This document shows, in pieces, positions 26,962-38,949 of a stretch of 64,000 nt of DNA. The notes below the pieces were generated by a model. It searched no databases. It was given only the letters and a program-made list of their open reading frames with translations, and was not told where the DNA came from. Position numbers and translations under genes: made by a program. Within the stretch, counting starts at the first letter, position 1; each line of letters begins with the position of its first letter. This stretch comes from Jiangella aurantiaca. GTDB lineage: Bacteria > Actinomycetota > Actinomycetes > Jiangellales > Jiangellaceae. The stretch covers positions 1 through 64,000 of the forward strand of contig NZ_SMLB01000022.1 in the NCBI RefSeq assembly GCF_004349105.1. The letters are read 5' to 3'.

Positions 26962-27009
26962 CGCCCGCCGCCGCTGAGGCCCCCTCGTCGCCAGGGTCCT
27001 CCCACGCAC

Positions 27010-29127
27010 TCACCCCACGCTGGCGAGGGCGAACGGCAATACCTGACCTGCTCCGGCGCGACGCACCTCCCTTCCGGCGACGGTGAGGGTCCAGCGCGAG
27101 TCCGTGAGGTCGTCGACCAGCAGGACGACCGGGTCGCGCCCGAGCGCCGCCAGGGCCTCACGAGCCGCCGGGCCGACCCGCCACGCGTTCCAGACCGAGG
27201 CCAGCCGGAAGGCGCTGTTGCCGCCGGGCTCCGTGCCTTCGGCGGCGCCGGCGCCGGTGGCCTCCAGTTCGCCGAGGTCGGCCAGCCGGCCCACCGACGC
27301 CAGATAGCGGCCGATCGAGCCGACGAGTTGCGGGCGCCGCCGCGACGGCACGGTCATGACGGCGTCGGGGCGGCGGTCCCAGCGCCACTCGCGCAGCACG
27401 TCGATGCACGCGGCCAGCAGCGACTCCGGAGCCGGGGCGTCGTCGGCGTCGAGCAGCGACCGCAGCCGCTGGCCCCAGCCGAGATCGGTGAGCCGAGCGA
27501 CCACGCGACCGGGTTCGAGGCGTTCGTCGGGGCCGATCTTGCCCTTGACGTCGACGCCCAGCCGGCCCATGCCGGACGGCCACTGGACCCGGGGCTCCAG
27601 CAGGACGCCGGCCCGGGACAGCGTGGTGCGCGCCGCCGCCCGGGCGTCGGCGGGGACCTCGTCGGTGTACCAGGGACCGGCGCAGACGTCGCAGCGGCCG
27701 CACGGCGCCGCGCTCGGGTCGTCGAGAGCGGCCTGCAGGAACGCCATGCGGCACTGCTCGCCGCGCTGGTACGCCAGCATCGACCGGGCCTCGGCGTCGC
27801 GGGCGGCGGCGACCCGCTCGTACCGTTCGGCGTCGTAGACCCACTCCTGCCCGGTGGCCTGCCAGCCGCCGCGGACCCGCTGAACCGCGCCGTCGACGTC
27901 GAGCACCTTGAGCAGCAGCTCGAGCCGTGTGCGCCGGACGTCGACCACGGTCTCGAGCGCCGCCGTCGACATCGCGTCGCCGGTGGCCGACAGCGTCCGG
28001 ATCACCGCCGCCGCCTGCTCCTGCCGCGGCATCGAGACCGTGGCGAAGTACTGCCAGATGGCCTGGTCCTCGGCGGCCGGGAGCAGCAGCACGTCGGCCC
28101 GCTCCGTCGCCCGGCCCGCCCGGCCGACCTGCTGGTAGTAGGCCACGGGCGAGGACGGCGCGCCGAGATGGACGACGAAGCCGAGGTCGGGCTTGTCGAA
28201 TCCCATGCCCAGCGCACTGGTCGCCACCAGCGCCTTGACCTCGTTGTGCAGCAGCGCCCGCTCGGCCTCGACGCGGTCGGCGGGGTCCGTGCGGCCCGTG
28301 TAGGCGAGGACGTGGTGACCGGCCTCGCGCAGCAGCTCCGCGGTGTCCTCGGCCGCCGACACCGTCAGCGTGTAGACGATGCCGCTACCGGGCAGCTCGC
28401 CGAGGTGCGCGGACAGCCAGGCCAGCCGGTGCTCGGCGTCGTCGAGAGACAGCACGCCCAGCCGCAGGCTCTCGCGGGCCAGCGAGCCGCGGATGGTGGT
28501 GACCTCGGCTCCTCCGGCGCCCAGTTGCTCGGCGACGTCGGCCACGACGCGGGCGTTCGCCGTCGCCGTCGTCGCCAGCACCGGGGTGCCGGCCGGAAGG
28601 GTGCCGAGCAGGTCGCGGATGCGCCGGTAGTCGGGCCGGAAGTCGTGGCCCCAGTCGGAGATGCAGTGCGCCTCGTCGACCACGATGAGCCCGGCGCCGG
28701 CCGCCAGCGTGGGCAGCTGCTCGTCGCGGAACCGCGGGTTGTTCAGCCGCTCCGGACTGACCAGCAGGACGTCGACGGCGTCGTCGGCCAGCTGTTTGGC
28801 GACCTCGCCCCACTCGTCGGCGTTGGCGGAGTTGATGGTGACCGCTCGCACCCCGGCCCGGCCCGCCGCCGCGATCTGGTCGCGCATGAGCGCCAGGAGT
28901 GGTGACACGATGACGGTCGGCCCCGCGCCACGCGCTCGCTGCAGCCCCGTCGCGACGAAGTAGACCGCCGACTTGCCCCAGCCGGTGCGCTGCACGACCA
29001 GCACGCGACGCCGGTGTTCCACCAGGTCGCGCACGGCGTCCCACTGGCCGTCGCGGAACTGCGCCGCATCGTTGCCGACCAGCCGCCGCAGCAGCGCCTC
29101 TGCCTCGTCCTTCAGATCCACCATCAC
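27010..29127 (-). CDS. RecQ family DNA helicase with PRTase-like C-terminus
   Basis: The 705-residue protein has the RecQ helicase core: Walker A 'TGWGKS' (residues 48-53), 'DEAHCISDWGHDFRPDYR' (motif II and the aromatic loop), motif VI 'QQVGRAGR', and the RecQ zinc site ('CRMAFLQ..CGRCDVC', about 475-497). The last 110 residues differ from a plain RecQ: 'VVLLVDDLTDSRWTLTVAG' resembles the PRPP-binding loop of type I phosphoribosyltransferases. It should unwind DNA 3' to 5' in repair. The ATG at 29127 or one codon later is the start; the 480 bp upstream hold no gene. Confidence 0.9.
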   Translation of the reverse strand: MMVDLKDEAEALLRRLVGNDAAQFRDGQWDAVRDLVEHRRRVLVVQRTGWGKSAVYFVATGLQRARGAGPTVIVSPLLALMRDQIAAAGRAGVRAVTINSANADEWGEVAKQLADDAVDVLLVSPERLNNPRFRDEQLPTLAAGAGLIVVDEAHCISDWGHDFRPDYRRIRDLLGTLPAGTPVLATTATANARVVADVAEQLGAGGAEVTTIRGSLARESLRLGVLSLDDAEHRLAWLSAHLGELPGSGIVYTLTVSAAEDTAELLREAGHHVLAYTGRTDPADRVEAERALLHNEVKALVATSALGMGFDKPDLGFVVHLGAPSSPVAYYQQVGRAGRATERADVLLLPAAEDQAIWQYFATVSMPRQEQAAAVIRTLSATGDAMSTAALETVVDVRRTRLELLLKVLDVDGAVQRVRGGWQATGQEWVYDAERYERVAAARDAEARSMLAYQRGEQCRMAFLQAALDDPSAAPCGRCDVCAGPWYTDEVPADARAAARTTLSRAGVLLEPRVQWPSGMGRLGVDVKGKIGPDERLEPGRVVARLTDLGWGQRLRSLLDADDAPAPESLLAACIDVLREWRWDRRPDAVMTVPSRRRPQLVGSIGRYLASVGRLADLGELEATGAGAAEGTEPGGNSAFRLASVWNAWRVGPAAREALAALGRDPVVLLVDDLTDSRWTLTVAGREVRRAGAGQVLPFALASVG

Positions 29128-29446
29128 ACCTCACGTGTCGGGCCACGCATGACCACACGAACGCTCAGCCGCCGCTCTCCGTGGACCGACGACTCGGGGA
29201 GCCTCCGGCCCCTGCTCGCCGCCGGTTTGCATGGCCCTCCACAGGCGACGCTAGCCGCCGGATCCGACAGGCCGCCACCGCGCTCGGGCCGATTGTGGAC
29301 AACTCCGCGAACTCGCCGGGCCTGTGGACGACGCGAACGAGGACGGCCTGGGCGAGGCGCTACGCCAGGTCCATCGCCGACGCGTCCTCAGGTGCACCTC
29401 GATCTGCCCGGTCCGGTCCGCCTGGGAACCGCGCCCGCCCCGACCA

Positions 29447-29517
29447 GTTGATCTTGGAGTTGTTCGGCCATCTATCGGGTAAATCGGACCGGAAAGGCGA
29501 ACAACTCCAAGATCAAC
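29447..29517. repeat. Full copy of the CTTGGAGT intergenic palindrome
   Basis: A perfect 20-bp stem (29447-29466 with 29498-29517) encloses a 31-nt loop that contains CGGGTAAATCG. The arms carry GTTGATCTTGGAGTTGTTCG and its complement. It is the best-formed copy of the family seen at 20955-21030 and 152-167. Confidence 0.8.
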
Positions 29518-29554
29518 GGGGATAGGGGCGGATTCGGGAATGACGCCAAGCAGA

Positions 29555-29585
29555 AGGCCCGCCGCCCTCGAAGGACGGCGGGCCT
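29555..29585 (-). terminator. Terminator hairpin of the ThuA/dehydrogenase gene
   Basis: Arms AGGCCCGCCG (29555-29564) and CGGCGGGCCT (29576-29585) form a perfect 10-bp stem, with three more pairs after one mismatch. It lies 24 bp past the stop at 29609. On the transcribed strand the stem is followed by TCTGCTT. Confidence 0.75.
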
Positions 29586-29608
29586 CCGCGTCGAACGAGC
29601 CGGCCGGA

Positions 29609-32125
29609 TCAGCCGATGTCCGACGCCGCCGCGGTGCGGACGATCGTGCCCTTCTGCCGGTCGGTGATCAGGCCGCGCGCGACGAAGTAGTTCGCGGCCT
29701 CCTCGACGTGGCGGACGAACTCCCCGTGGTTGGGCCAGGAGTCCGGATCGTCGTCGATCAGCTGGTTGATCGAGCAGCTCGCCCCGCCGACCCGGTTGGG
29801 CACGCCCGTGTCGACCCCGCCGATCACGACGGTGCTGGCGCCGATGTCCCGTTCGTCGCACGTGGGGCCGCCGGTGTAGTCGACCCGATGGATGGTCGAG
29901 ACGCCGGTCGTGCCGAACGTGTGGCCCCACTTGATGACGTAGAGGGCGCCGTCGGGCCCGAACACCATTTCGTGCGGCCGCGTCCACGGGTTGAGGACGC
30001 CGTGGAACAGCGGGTTGATCTCCTGGACCTGCTGGTCGTCGTCCAGGACGAACGTGTAGAGGTTGTTGCTGGTCCGACCCCACTCGCCGAAGAACGCCCG
30101 GCCGTCGTACGACTCCGGCCACTGACGGCTGGACAAGGACTCCAGCTCGGCGTCGTACCGGTAGACCGGCCCCGCCGTCGGCGCGCCGCCGGTCCCGATG
30201 TCCGGCACGTTGGCGCCACCGCCGGCGAACGGCAGCCGGCCGTACCAGACCTCGGGGTCGACGACCGGCGGCAGCTGCGTCATGCCGGTGTTGTTCGGCG
30301 ACTCGTTGACCGGGTTGGCGCAGTCGAACGTCGCGCCGGCCGGCCCGCTCGGGAACGTCCAGTCGCGGTAGGCGCCGCCGGCGTGGCAGTACGGCCAGCC
30401 GTAGTTGCCGGGCTCGACGACGTTCCACTCGACCCGGCCCTCGGGACCGCGGTCGGCGTTCGGCCCGCCGGCGTCCGGCCCGTAGTCGGCCGCGTACAGT
30501 GCGCCCGTCTCCGGGTCGGTCTCGATCCGGAACGGGTTGCGGAAGCCCATCGCGTAGATCTCCGGCCGGGTCTGCGGTGTGCCCGGCGGGAACAGGTTGC
30601 CGGCCGGGACGGTGTACCCGCCGCTGTCGGTCGGGGTGATCCGCAGGATCTTGCCGCGCAGGTCGTCGGTGTTGGCCGACGTGCGCTGGGCGTCGAACGG
30701 CTGCCGTCCCGGCCGCTCGTCGATGGGCACGTAGCCCTGCGATTCGAACGGGTTGGTGTCGTCGCCGGTCGAGATGTAGAGGTTGCCGAAGCGGTCGAAC
30801 TCCAGCGAGCCCGCCTCGTGGCAGCACTGCTCCCGCTGCACGGTGACGTCGAGCACGGCCTTCTCCTCGGTCAGCCCCTCCGCGGTGAGGGTGAACCGCG
30901 ACAGCCGGTTGACGCCGCAGCTGCCGGCGGGGACGTCGGACGGCGGGCAGGTGACCGGCCCCGGCACGGAGCGGTACAGGTACAGCCAGTCGTTCGAGGC
31001 GAAGTCCGGGTCGAGGGCCAGGCCGAGCAGGCCGTCCTCCTGGGCGTTGCCGGTCGCGATCCCGGTGTAGACGTCGACGGTGTCGACGACGCTGGTCGTC
31101 TGCGTCGCCGGGTCGACGACCTTGAGGTTCGCCGGCGTCGACGCCTGGCTCCGCTCCCCCATCTCGATGAAGAAGACCCGGCCGTCGTCGGCGACGTCGA
31201 GCTCGCTCGGGAACCGGGTGTTGGCGTCCAGCGTGACCTTCTCGAAGTGCTCCCAGTCGGTCCCGCCGCAATCACCGCCGGCGGCGCCGGCCGCCCACTC
31301 GATGCCGCCGAGAATGTGCTGGAGGAAGGCCGGGTCTGCGTACGACTGGTTGGTGTGACCCAGCGCGGTGTACCAGGACCGGCCGCCTTCGAAGGTGTGG
31401 CACCAGGCCATCGGGTGGTCGGTCCCCATGGTGCCGCTGCCCGGGCTGTACGACCGCTCGTCGATGGTGAGCAGCACGTGGACATTGCCGCGTGGGTTGA
31501 GGTTGAAGTTGTACCACTCGTCGTTGCGGTTCCAGACCGTCTCCAGGTGCGCCGTCGACGGGTGCGCCCGGTCAGCGACGACGAGGCGGGCGCCCTGGAT
31601 CGCCGGGTGGTTGACGAAGTAGGCGCCGACGAGCTGGCCGTACCACGGCCGGTTGTGCATGGTGTCCGTCGCCGCGTGGATGCCGGCGAAGCCGCCGCCG
31701 TTGCGGATGTAGCCCTGGAACGCCGCGAACTCGCTGTCGTTCAGCAGCGGCGGGTTGGCCGGGTTGTTGGTGCCGTCGACGGGCGACAGGAAGACGATGG
31801 CGTCGTACTGGGCCAGGTCCGCCGCCGACGTGAACGGGGTGCTGGGCAGGGTGCGGGTCGGCTGGGCCGGGTCCCAGACGTCGACGTCGAACCCGTTCTG
31901 CTCGCCGAGCTGGATGATCGCCGTAGTGCCCGGCACGATGCTGCCGTGCCGGAAGCCGAGGGTCCGGCCCACGACCAGGACGGAGTAGTCGTCGTCCTGC
32001 TGGGGCTCGGCCTCTTGCGCCGTCGAGGTGGTCGCCGCGACGACCGGGAGCGTCAAGGCTCCGGCCGCAACGAGCGCGACCGCGCGGGTGCGCGCGTCTC
32101 GCAGGCGCCAGGTGACGTGTTTCAC
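29609..32125 (-). CDS. Secreted ThuA plus sugar dehydrogenase (PQQ-type) fusion
   Basis: The 838-residue exported protein has a signal peptide (residues 1-36), a ThuA-like domain (about 47-285, 'GFRHGSIVPGT', 'GGGFAGIHAATD', 'HPMAW'), a six-bladed glucose/sorbosone-dehydrogenase propeller (about 300-760, 'LLGLALDPDF', 'GSLEFDRFGNLYISTGDD', 'MGFRNPFRIETDP') and a C-terminal FIMAH-like helical domain (about 785-838, 'SINQLIDDDPDSWPNHGEF'). It probably oxidises an extracellular sugar or polyol using PQQ or a related cofactor; the ThuA part may modify or bind disaccharide derivatives. It is monocistronic with a clear terminator. Cys residues suggest disulfides. Confidence 0.92.
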   Translation of the reverse strand: MKHVTWRLRDARTRAVALVAAGALTLPVVAATTSTAQEAEPQQDDDYSVLVVGRTLGFRHGSIVPGTTAIIQLGEQNGFDVDVWDPAQPTRTLPSTPFTSAADLAQYDAIVFLSPVDGTNNPANPPLLNDSEFAAFQGYIRNGGGFAGIHAATDTMHNRPWYGQLVGAYFVNHPAIQGARLVVADRAHPSTAHLETVWNRNDEWYNFNLNPRGNVHVLLTIDERSYSPGSGTMGTDHPMAWCHTFEGGRSWYTALGHTNQSYADPAFLQHILGGIEWAAGAAGGDCGGTDWEHFEKVTLDANTRFPSELDVADDGRVFFIEMGERSQASTPANLKVVDPATQTTSVVDTVDVYTGIATGNAQEDGLLGLALDPDFASNDWLYLYRSVPGPVTCPPSDVPAGSCGVNRLSRFTLTAEGLTEEKAVLDVTVQREQCCHEAGSLEFDRFGNLYISTGDDTNPFESQGYVPIDERPGRQPFDAQRTSANTDDLRGKILRITPTDSGGYTVPAGNLFPPGTPQTRPEIYAMGFRNPFRIETDPETGALYAADYGPDAGGPNADRGPEGRVEWNVVEPGNYGWPYCHAGGAYRDWTFPSGPAGATFDCANPVNESPNNTGMTQLPPVVDPEVWYGRLPFAGGGANVPDIGTGGAPTAGPVYRYDAELESLSSRQWPESYDGRAFFGEWGRTSNNLYTFVLDDDQQVQEINPLFHGVLNPWTRPHEMVFGPDGALYVIKWGHTFGTTGVSTIHRVDYTGGPTCDERDIGASTVVIGGVDTGVPNRVGGASCSINQLIDDDPDSWPNHGEFVRHVEEAANYFVARGLITDRQKGTIVRTAAASDIG

Positions 32126-32255
32126 CGCGCTGTCTCCTTCGTCGATCGGATGAACACGCGCTCCTGCCCCCGGGGCACCGGCCCCGGGGTCTCGGCCCAG
32201 TGTGGAGTTGTGTGGTGCTGAGGGATATACGGCGCAACCGGCCGCAGGGATTGCG

Positions 32256-33362
32256 TCAGGCCGCTTCGGAATCCAGCGACACCAGCGCCGCGGCGATGGA
32301 CGGGTCCATCAGCTCGCTCGTGGTCACCACGGGGACGTCCACCAGGGCGGCCGCCTCGCGCGCGGCCAGCGGCGACGCCGTCACCATGCCCGTCACCGCG
32401 GCCACCCGCAGGTGCCACGACCGCAGCAGGTTCACTCCGGACAACGCTCCGAGCGCGTCACTGGCCGCGAACAGCACGCCGCTCAGCGTCGCCCGGACGG
32501 CGGGGTCGGCCAGCAGCCGTGCTGTCTCGACGTGCGCGACGCCGTCGGCGATCTCGATGACCACCATGTCCGGCTCGGACGCGGCGACCGCGGACAGCAG
32601 CCCGAAGTAGGTCGCGACGAGGTCCTCCGGCGACACCATGTGGGTCGACGGGAACCCGGCGTCGGTGAAGTCGAGCACCGGCGTGCCGCCGGCGTCGAGC
32701 AGGTGCCAGCGGTCGTTGCCGGCGCCGGTCCCGGTGACCTTCGCCGCGCCGACCTGCCGGCCGGACCGGGTGATGCCGCGCACCAGCGAGGCCGCGGACG
32801 TCGTCTTGCCCGCGTTCATCGACGTGCCGACGACGGCGACCACCGGCGGGTGCACGGGCGGCGGCACCGGCGTCAGCCCGATGGGCGCGCCGTCGCGCAC
32901 CGTCAGCCCGCGGCCGTCGCGCCCGGCCAGCCGGCCGATCGGCACGATGCGCGTGGGCCCGGCGAACCCGGAGTACGCGCCGACGACCCGGCCGGCCATG
33001 CCGCCCGCCGCGACCAGGTCGCACGGCCCGAAATCGTCAGGGACGACGGCCTCGTAGGCGTCGGTGGCGTACCGGGCGCCGTACGCGACCACGATCTCGT
33101 CGCCGGCGAACAGCCGCGCCTTGCGGCCGTCGGGACGCTCGATCCAGTCGTGGGCGCCGATCGACTCCACCCGGGCCAGGATGACGTCACCGGCCGCCGG
33201 GATGGTCGCCGGCGCCAGCACGAGCTCGTCCCCCGACGGCACCAGGTCGATCACGTGCCGGGTGATGTACGAGGTCTTGGCGGCTCCGAGCCGGCGCGGC
33301 CAGGGCGCCGCGACCGGGAAGAGCTCCGCCGCTGGAGCCACATGCTCAGTGAAAGAGGTCAT
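32256..33362 (-). CDS. P-loop NTPase of unknown function
   Basis: This protein of about 368 residues has an N-terminal beta-rich region (residues 1-170) and a C-terminal P-loop domain with Walker A 'GTSMNAGKTTSA' near residue 183, followed by 'AAKVTGTGAGND' and an acidic strand 'DMVVIEIADGVAH'. The loop type (GxxxxGKTT) recalls dethiobiotin-synthase/cobyrinate-synthase-like and DUF1611-like enzymes, but I cannot name a substrate. The ATG at 33362 has a GAGGT-type site further upstream; an in-frame extension begins at ATG 33464. The promoter region on its 5' side has phased GTAAA repeats. Confidence 0.75.
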   Translation of the reverse strand: MTSFTEHVAPAAELFPVAAPWPRRLGAAKTSYITRHVIDLVPSGDELVLAPATIPAAGDVILARVESIGAHDWIERPDGRKARLFAGDEIVVAYGARYATDAYEAVVPDDFGPCDLVAAGGMAGRVVGAYSGFAGPTRIVPIGRLAGRDGRGLTVRDGAPIGLTPVPPPVHPPVVAVVGTSMNAGKTTSAASLVRGITRSGRQVGAAKVTGTGAGNDRWHLLDAGGTPVLDFTDAGFPSTHMVSPEDLVATYFGLLSAVAASEPDMVVIEIADGVAHVETARLLADPAVRATLSGVLFAASDALGALSGVNLLRSWHLRVAAVTGMVTASPLAAREAAALVDVPVVTTSELMDPSIAAALVSLDSEAA

Positions 33363-33513
33363 GGGAACCTCACTTCGGGGGACGGGCGCAGAGGTGGCAC
33401 TGACGATGGCGTGACCACCGGGTGTTTCTGCGGCGAGACCTGCCTTGATGACGCAAGAATGCATGAGCGGACGCCTCCCGCGCCAGCCCTCGGCACGGAC
33501 TTTTCTCGCCAAC

Positions 33514-33540
33514 GTAAACGTGCAGGTAAAACGGGGTAAA
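33514..33540. promoter_or_regulatory. Phased GTAAA direct repeats upstream of the P-loop gene
   Basis: Three GTAAA units start at 33514, 33526 and 33536, that is 10-12 bp apart, on one face of the helix. They are in the relatively AT-rich stretch 150 bp upstream of the P-loop NTPase ATG (reverse strand). Direct repeats with helical spacing are typical of regulator binding, but no regulator is adjacent. Confidence 0.35.
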
Positions 33541-33700
33541 CGACGCATACCGACGATGCCCTTGACCGCACTCGGCGACGGAACGATCATGGAGGGACAA
33601 CTGAACACTGGAGTCCCGCTCGGGGCACCGGCACATCGTCTGGTTCCCGAGCGGCCGTACGGCGGCTTTGCGGAACCTCGTAGTAGCGAGAGGACCCCCC

Positions 33701-33817
33701 ATGAGTCGTCAGCACGGACGGAGACCCCTCAGCCGGCTGCGCGCCAGCCGGTACCTCGCCAGGTTGCGGCTGCAGGCCTACGCCGCGGTCGCGGGCCGGT
33801 TCTCGGCTCGGGCGTAG
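33701..33817 (+). CDS. Very small basic protein, hypothetical
   Basis: A 38-codon frame (ATG 33701, TAG 33815-33817) is preceded by GAGAGGA at a good distance. The product is strongly basic: 'MSRQHGRRPLSRLRASRYLA' followed by an Ala/Arg-rich tail, with no cysteine or membrane segment. It stands alone in the 600-bp gap between the P-loop gene and the end of ligA. It could be a genuine short peptide or a leader, or a chance frame. Confidence 0.3.
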   Translation: MSRQHGRRPLSRLRASRYLARLRLQAYAAVAGRFSARA

Positions 33818-33912
33818 GGTCGCGAACCGCGCGACCCGAGGAACTCCGATCTCCGGTTCCACGGAGCAGCTCGTCCGGCGCCCTGCGGGCGGCGAGCGAG
33901 CCTTCTTGGACA

Positions 33913-33942
33913 CGAAGGGTCTGGCTTCCGCCGGACCCTTCG
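33913..33942 (-). terminator. Terminator hairpin of ligA
   Basis: The arms at 33913-33925 and 33930-33942 form a 13-bp stem (one T-G pair) with a TTCC loop. It lies 18 bp beyond the LigA stop at 33960. It is also downstream of the short rightward frame at 33701, so it may act in both directions. Confidence 0.75.
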
Positions 33943-33959
33943 CGCGTGTCGGCCCCGGC

Positions 33960-37318
<3,359 letters not shown>

Positions 37319-37330
37319 GAGAACGACACC

Positions 37331-37804
37331 CTATGCGATCGCCCGCAGCAGCTCGATGAACCGCCGCACCTGACGGTCCGGCGCCGGCCGGGTGACGGCG
37401 ACGAGGTCGGCGGAGAGGCCGTGGACGGGGACGAAGGCGAGGCCGAAGTCGCCGGACTCGCGCGCCACCGCGGGCGCGAAGCACACCCCGCGCTCCGCCG
37501 CGACCAGGCTGAGCTGGGCCTTGAACCCGGTCGCCGCGCTGCGGACCCGCGGCAGGAACCCGGCCCGCTGGCAGGCCGCCACGAACCCCTGCCGCAGCAC
37601 GAGGTCGGACGAGTCGACCGCCATCAGCCAGTCCTCGTCGGCCAGGTCGCTCAGCCGCAGGGCCGAGCTCGAGGCATACGGGTGCGACGGCGGCAGGGCG
37701 ACCGTGAGCGGCTCGTTGCGGATCGGCGTCATCTCCAGGTCCGCCGGCGCCGGCGACCCGGGCAGCACCCACTGGATCCCGACGTCGACGCGCCCGTCGA
37801 GCAG
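37331..37804 (-). pseudogene. LysR-type regulator, N-terminally truncated remnant
   Basis: The frame encodes about 157 residues of a LysR substrate-binding domain ('LLDGRVDVGIQWVLPG' to 'LAFVPVHGLSADLVAV') and ends at a normal stop. The whole HTH and linker are missing: upstream of 37804 the sequence switches abruptly to the antisense of an ABC permease. An open frame continues through the junction to 37846, but those residues are not LysR-like. Without a DNA-binding domain it cannot be a regulator. It is the left half of a head-to-head deletion scar. Confidence 0.8.
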
Positions 37805-38220
37805 CCTACGCCGGGCTGGTGCTGCCGCAGCTGGCGTCGTCGGCACTGGCCGTCTTCCTGCTGCGGCAGCAGCTCGCGGCGTTCCCGGCCGAACTGATCG
37901 AGTCGGCCCAGCTGGCCGGCGCTTCCGACCGGCTGATCCTGTGGCGCATCGTGGTCCCGAACCTGCGCCCGGTGCTGGTCGCCGTCGGCATCGTCGTGTT
38001 CATCCAGACGTGGAACGAGTACCTGTGGCCGCTGCTCGCGACCAGCGGGACGGAGCGCGCGACGGTGCAGGTCGGGCTGCGGATCTTCGAGACCGAGCAG
38101 GGCACGGCGTGGGGTCCGCTGATGGCGGCCGCCACGCTGGTGGCCGCGCCGCTGGTCGTGGCGTACGCGTTCGCCCAGCGCCGGGTGACCGACGCGTTCC
38201 TGCGCTCCGGCCTGGGGTAG
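37805..38220 (+). pseudogene. Carbohydrate ABC permease (MalG type), N-terminally truncated remnant
   Basis: From 37805 the plus strand reads 'YAGLVLPQLASSALAVFLL', mid-way into a CUT1-type permease. It continues through the cytoplasmic EAA loop ('IESAQLAGASDRLILWRIVVPNL'), the final helices ('WNEYLWPLLA') and a natural stop at 38220. The first half of the protein, the other permease, the binding protein and any ATPase are absent. It abuts the truncated LysR gene at the same base, implying that one deletion removed both 5' halves. A GTG at 37819 could be translated but would give a non-functional fragment. Confidence 0.8.
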
Positions 38221-38226
38221 GCGGGG

Positions 38227-38949
38227 TCAGGTGCGGCGGACGTCGGTGATCGTCCCGTCGACGACGGCGGCCGCGACGTCGCGCAGCTTGCTGTTGGTCG
38301 ACCGGGCGTGGCCGCGGAGCAGCGCGAACGCGTCGTCGACGGAGATGGACAGCCGCTCGGCGAGGACGCCCTTGGCCTGCTCGACGAGGATCCGGCTGTC
38401 CAGGGCGGACTGCAGCTGCCCGGCGACAACCTCGTGCTGCCGAGCGGTGCGCTCGTGGAGGATCCCGATGGTCGCGACGTCGGCCAGTGCCTGGCCGAGC
38501 GCCAGCGACTCGTCCGCCAGCGGTCCAGGCTCCCGGCCGAACAGGTTCATCGCCCCGAGGACCGCGTCGCGCAGCCGCATCGGCAGCGCATAGACGGCGG
38601 CGAACCCGGCGCCGCGGGCGGCCGGCGCGAACCGCGGCCAGCGCTCGTCGCCGCCGGCCACCAGGTCGACCATGGACACCCGCCGGCCGGTGCCGAACGT
38701 GTCGAGGCACGGGCCCTCGGAGTTCTGCAGCTGCGACAGCTCCAGCATGCGCGTCTCCTCGCTGGAGGCGGCGACGAGGTTGAGCGTGCCGTGGTGGTCG
38801 ATCAGCACCACGCCGCAGGCATCGACGTCGATCAGCTCCACCACCCGGTGCGCGAGCAGGTCGAGGAAGCCGAGCACGTCGTAGTCGTCGACGAGCGTGT
38901 CGGCCAGTTCGACGAAGGTCTCGCGGACGCGCCGGTCGGTGGTACTCAT
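38227..38949 (-). CDS. GAF-ANTAR protein 1
   Basis: This 240-residue protein has a GAF sensor domain (about 25-160, 'VDACGVVLIDHHGTLNLVAASSE') and a C-terminal ANTAR RNA-binding domain (about 175-235, 'LQSALDSRILVEQAKGVLAERLSISVDDAFALLR' region). ANTAR proteins bind paired RNA hairpins and promote antitermination. The ATG at 38949 overlaps the stop of the second GAF-ANTAR gene as ATGA, so both are made together. It is convergent with the truncated permease. The signal sensed is unknown. Confidence 0.9.
   Translation of the reverse strand: MSTTDRRVRETFVELADTLVDDYDVLGFLDLLAHRVVELIDVDACGVVLIDHHGTLNLVAASSEETRMLELSQLQNSEGPCLDTFGTGRRVSMVDLVAGGDERWPRFAPAARGAGFAAVYALPMRLRDAVLGAMNLFGREPGPLADESLALGQALADVATIGILHERTARQHEVVAGQLQSALDSRILVEQAKGVLAERLSISVDDAFALLRGHARSTNSKLRDVAAAVVDGTITDVRRT

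Larger units (their letters stand above)
29128..29608. other. Gene-free region with TCCACA boxes and palindrome
   Basis: I see no supported gene here. The stretch contains a perfect DnaA-type box on the reverse strand (TGTGGACAA, 29294-29302), a near box (CTGTGGACG, 29322-29330), a further CTCCACAGG at 29238-29246, the full palindromic repeat at 29447-29517 and the dehydrogenase terminator at 29555-29585. The RecQ promoter should lie in its left part. Three TCCACA-type sites within about 95 bp is more than expected by chance in my judgement. Confidence 0.5.

Noticed and set aside
29238-29330. An origin of replication at the TCCACA cluster.
   Set aside because: Only about three boxes are present, with no dnaA, dnaN or AT-rich unwinding region nearby; I report it only as a box cluster.
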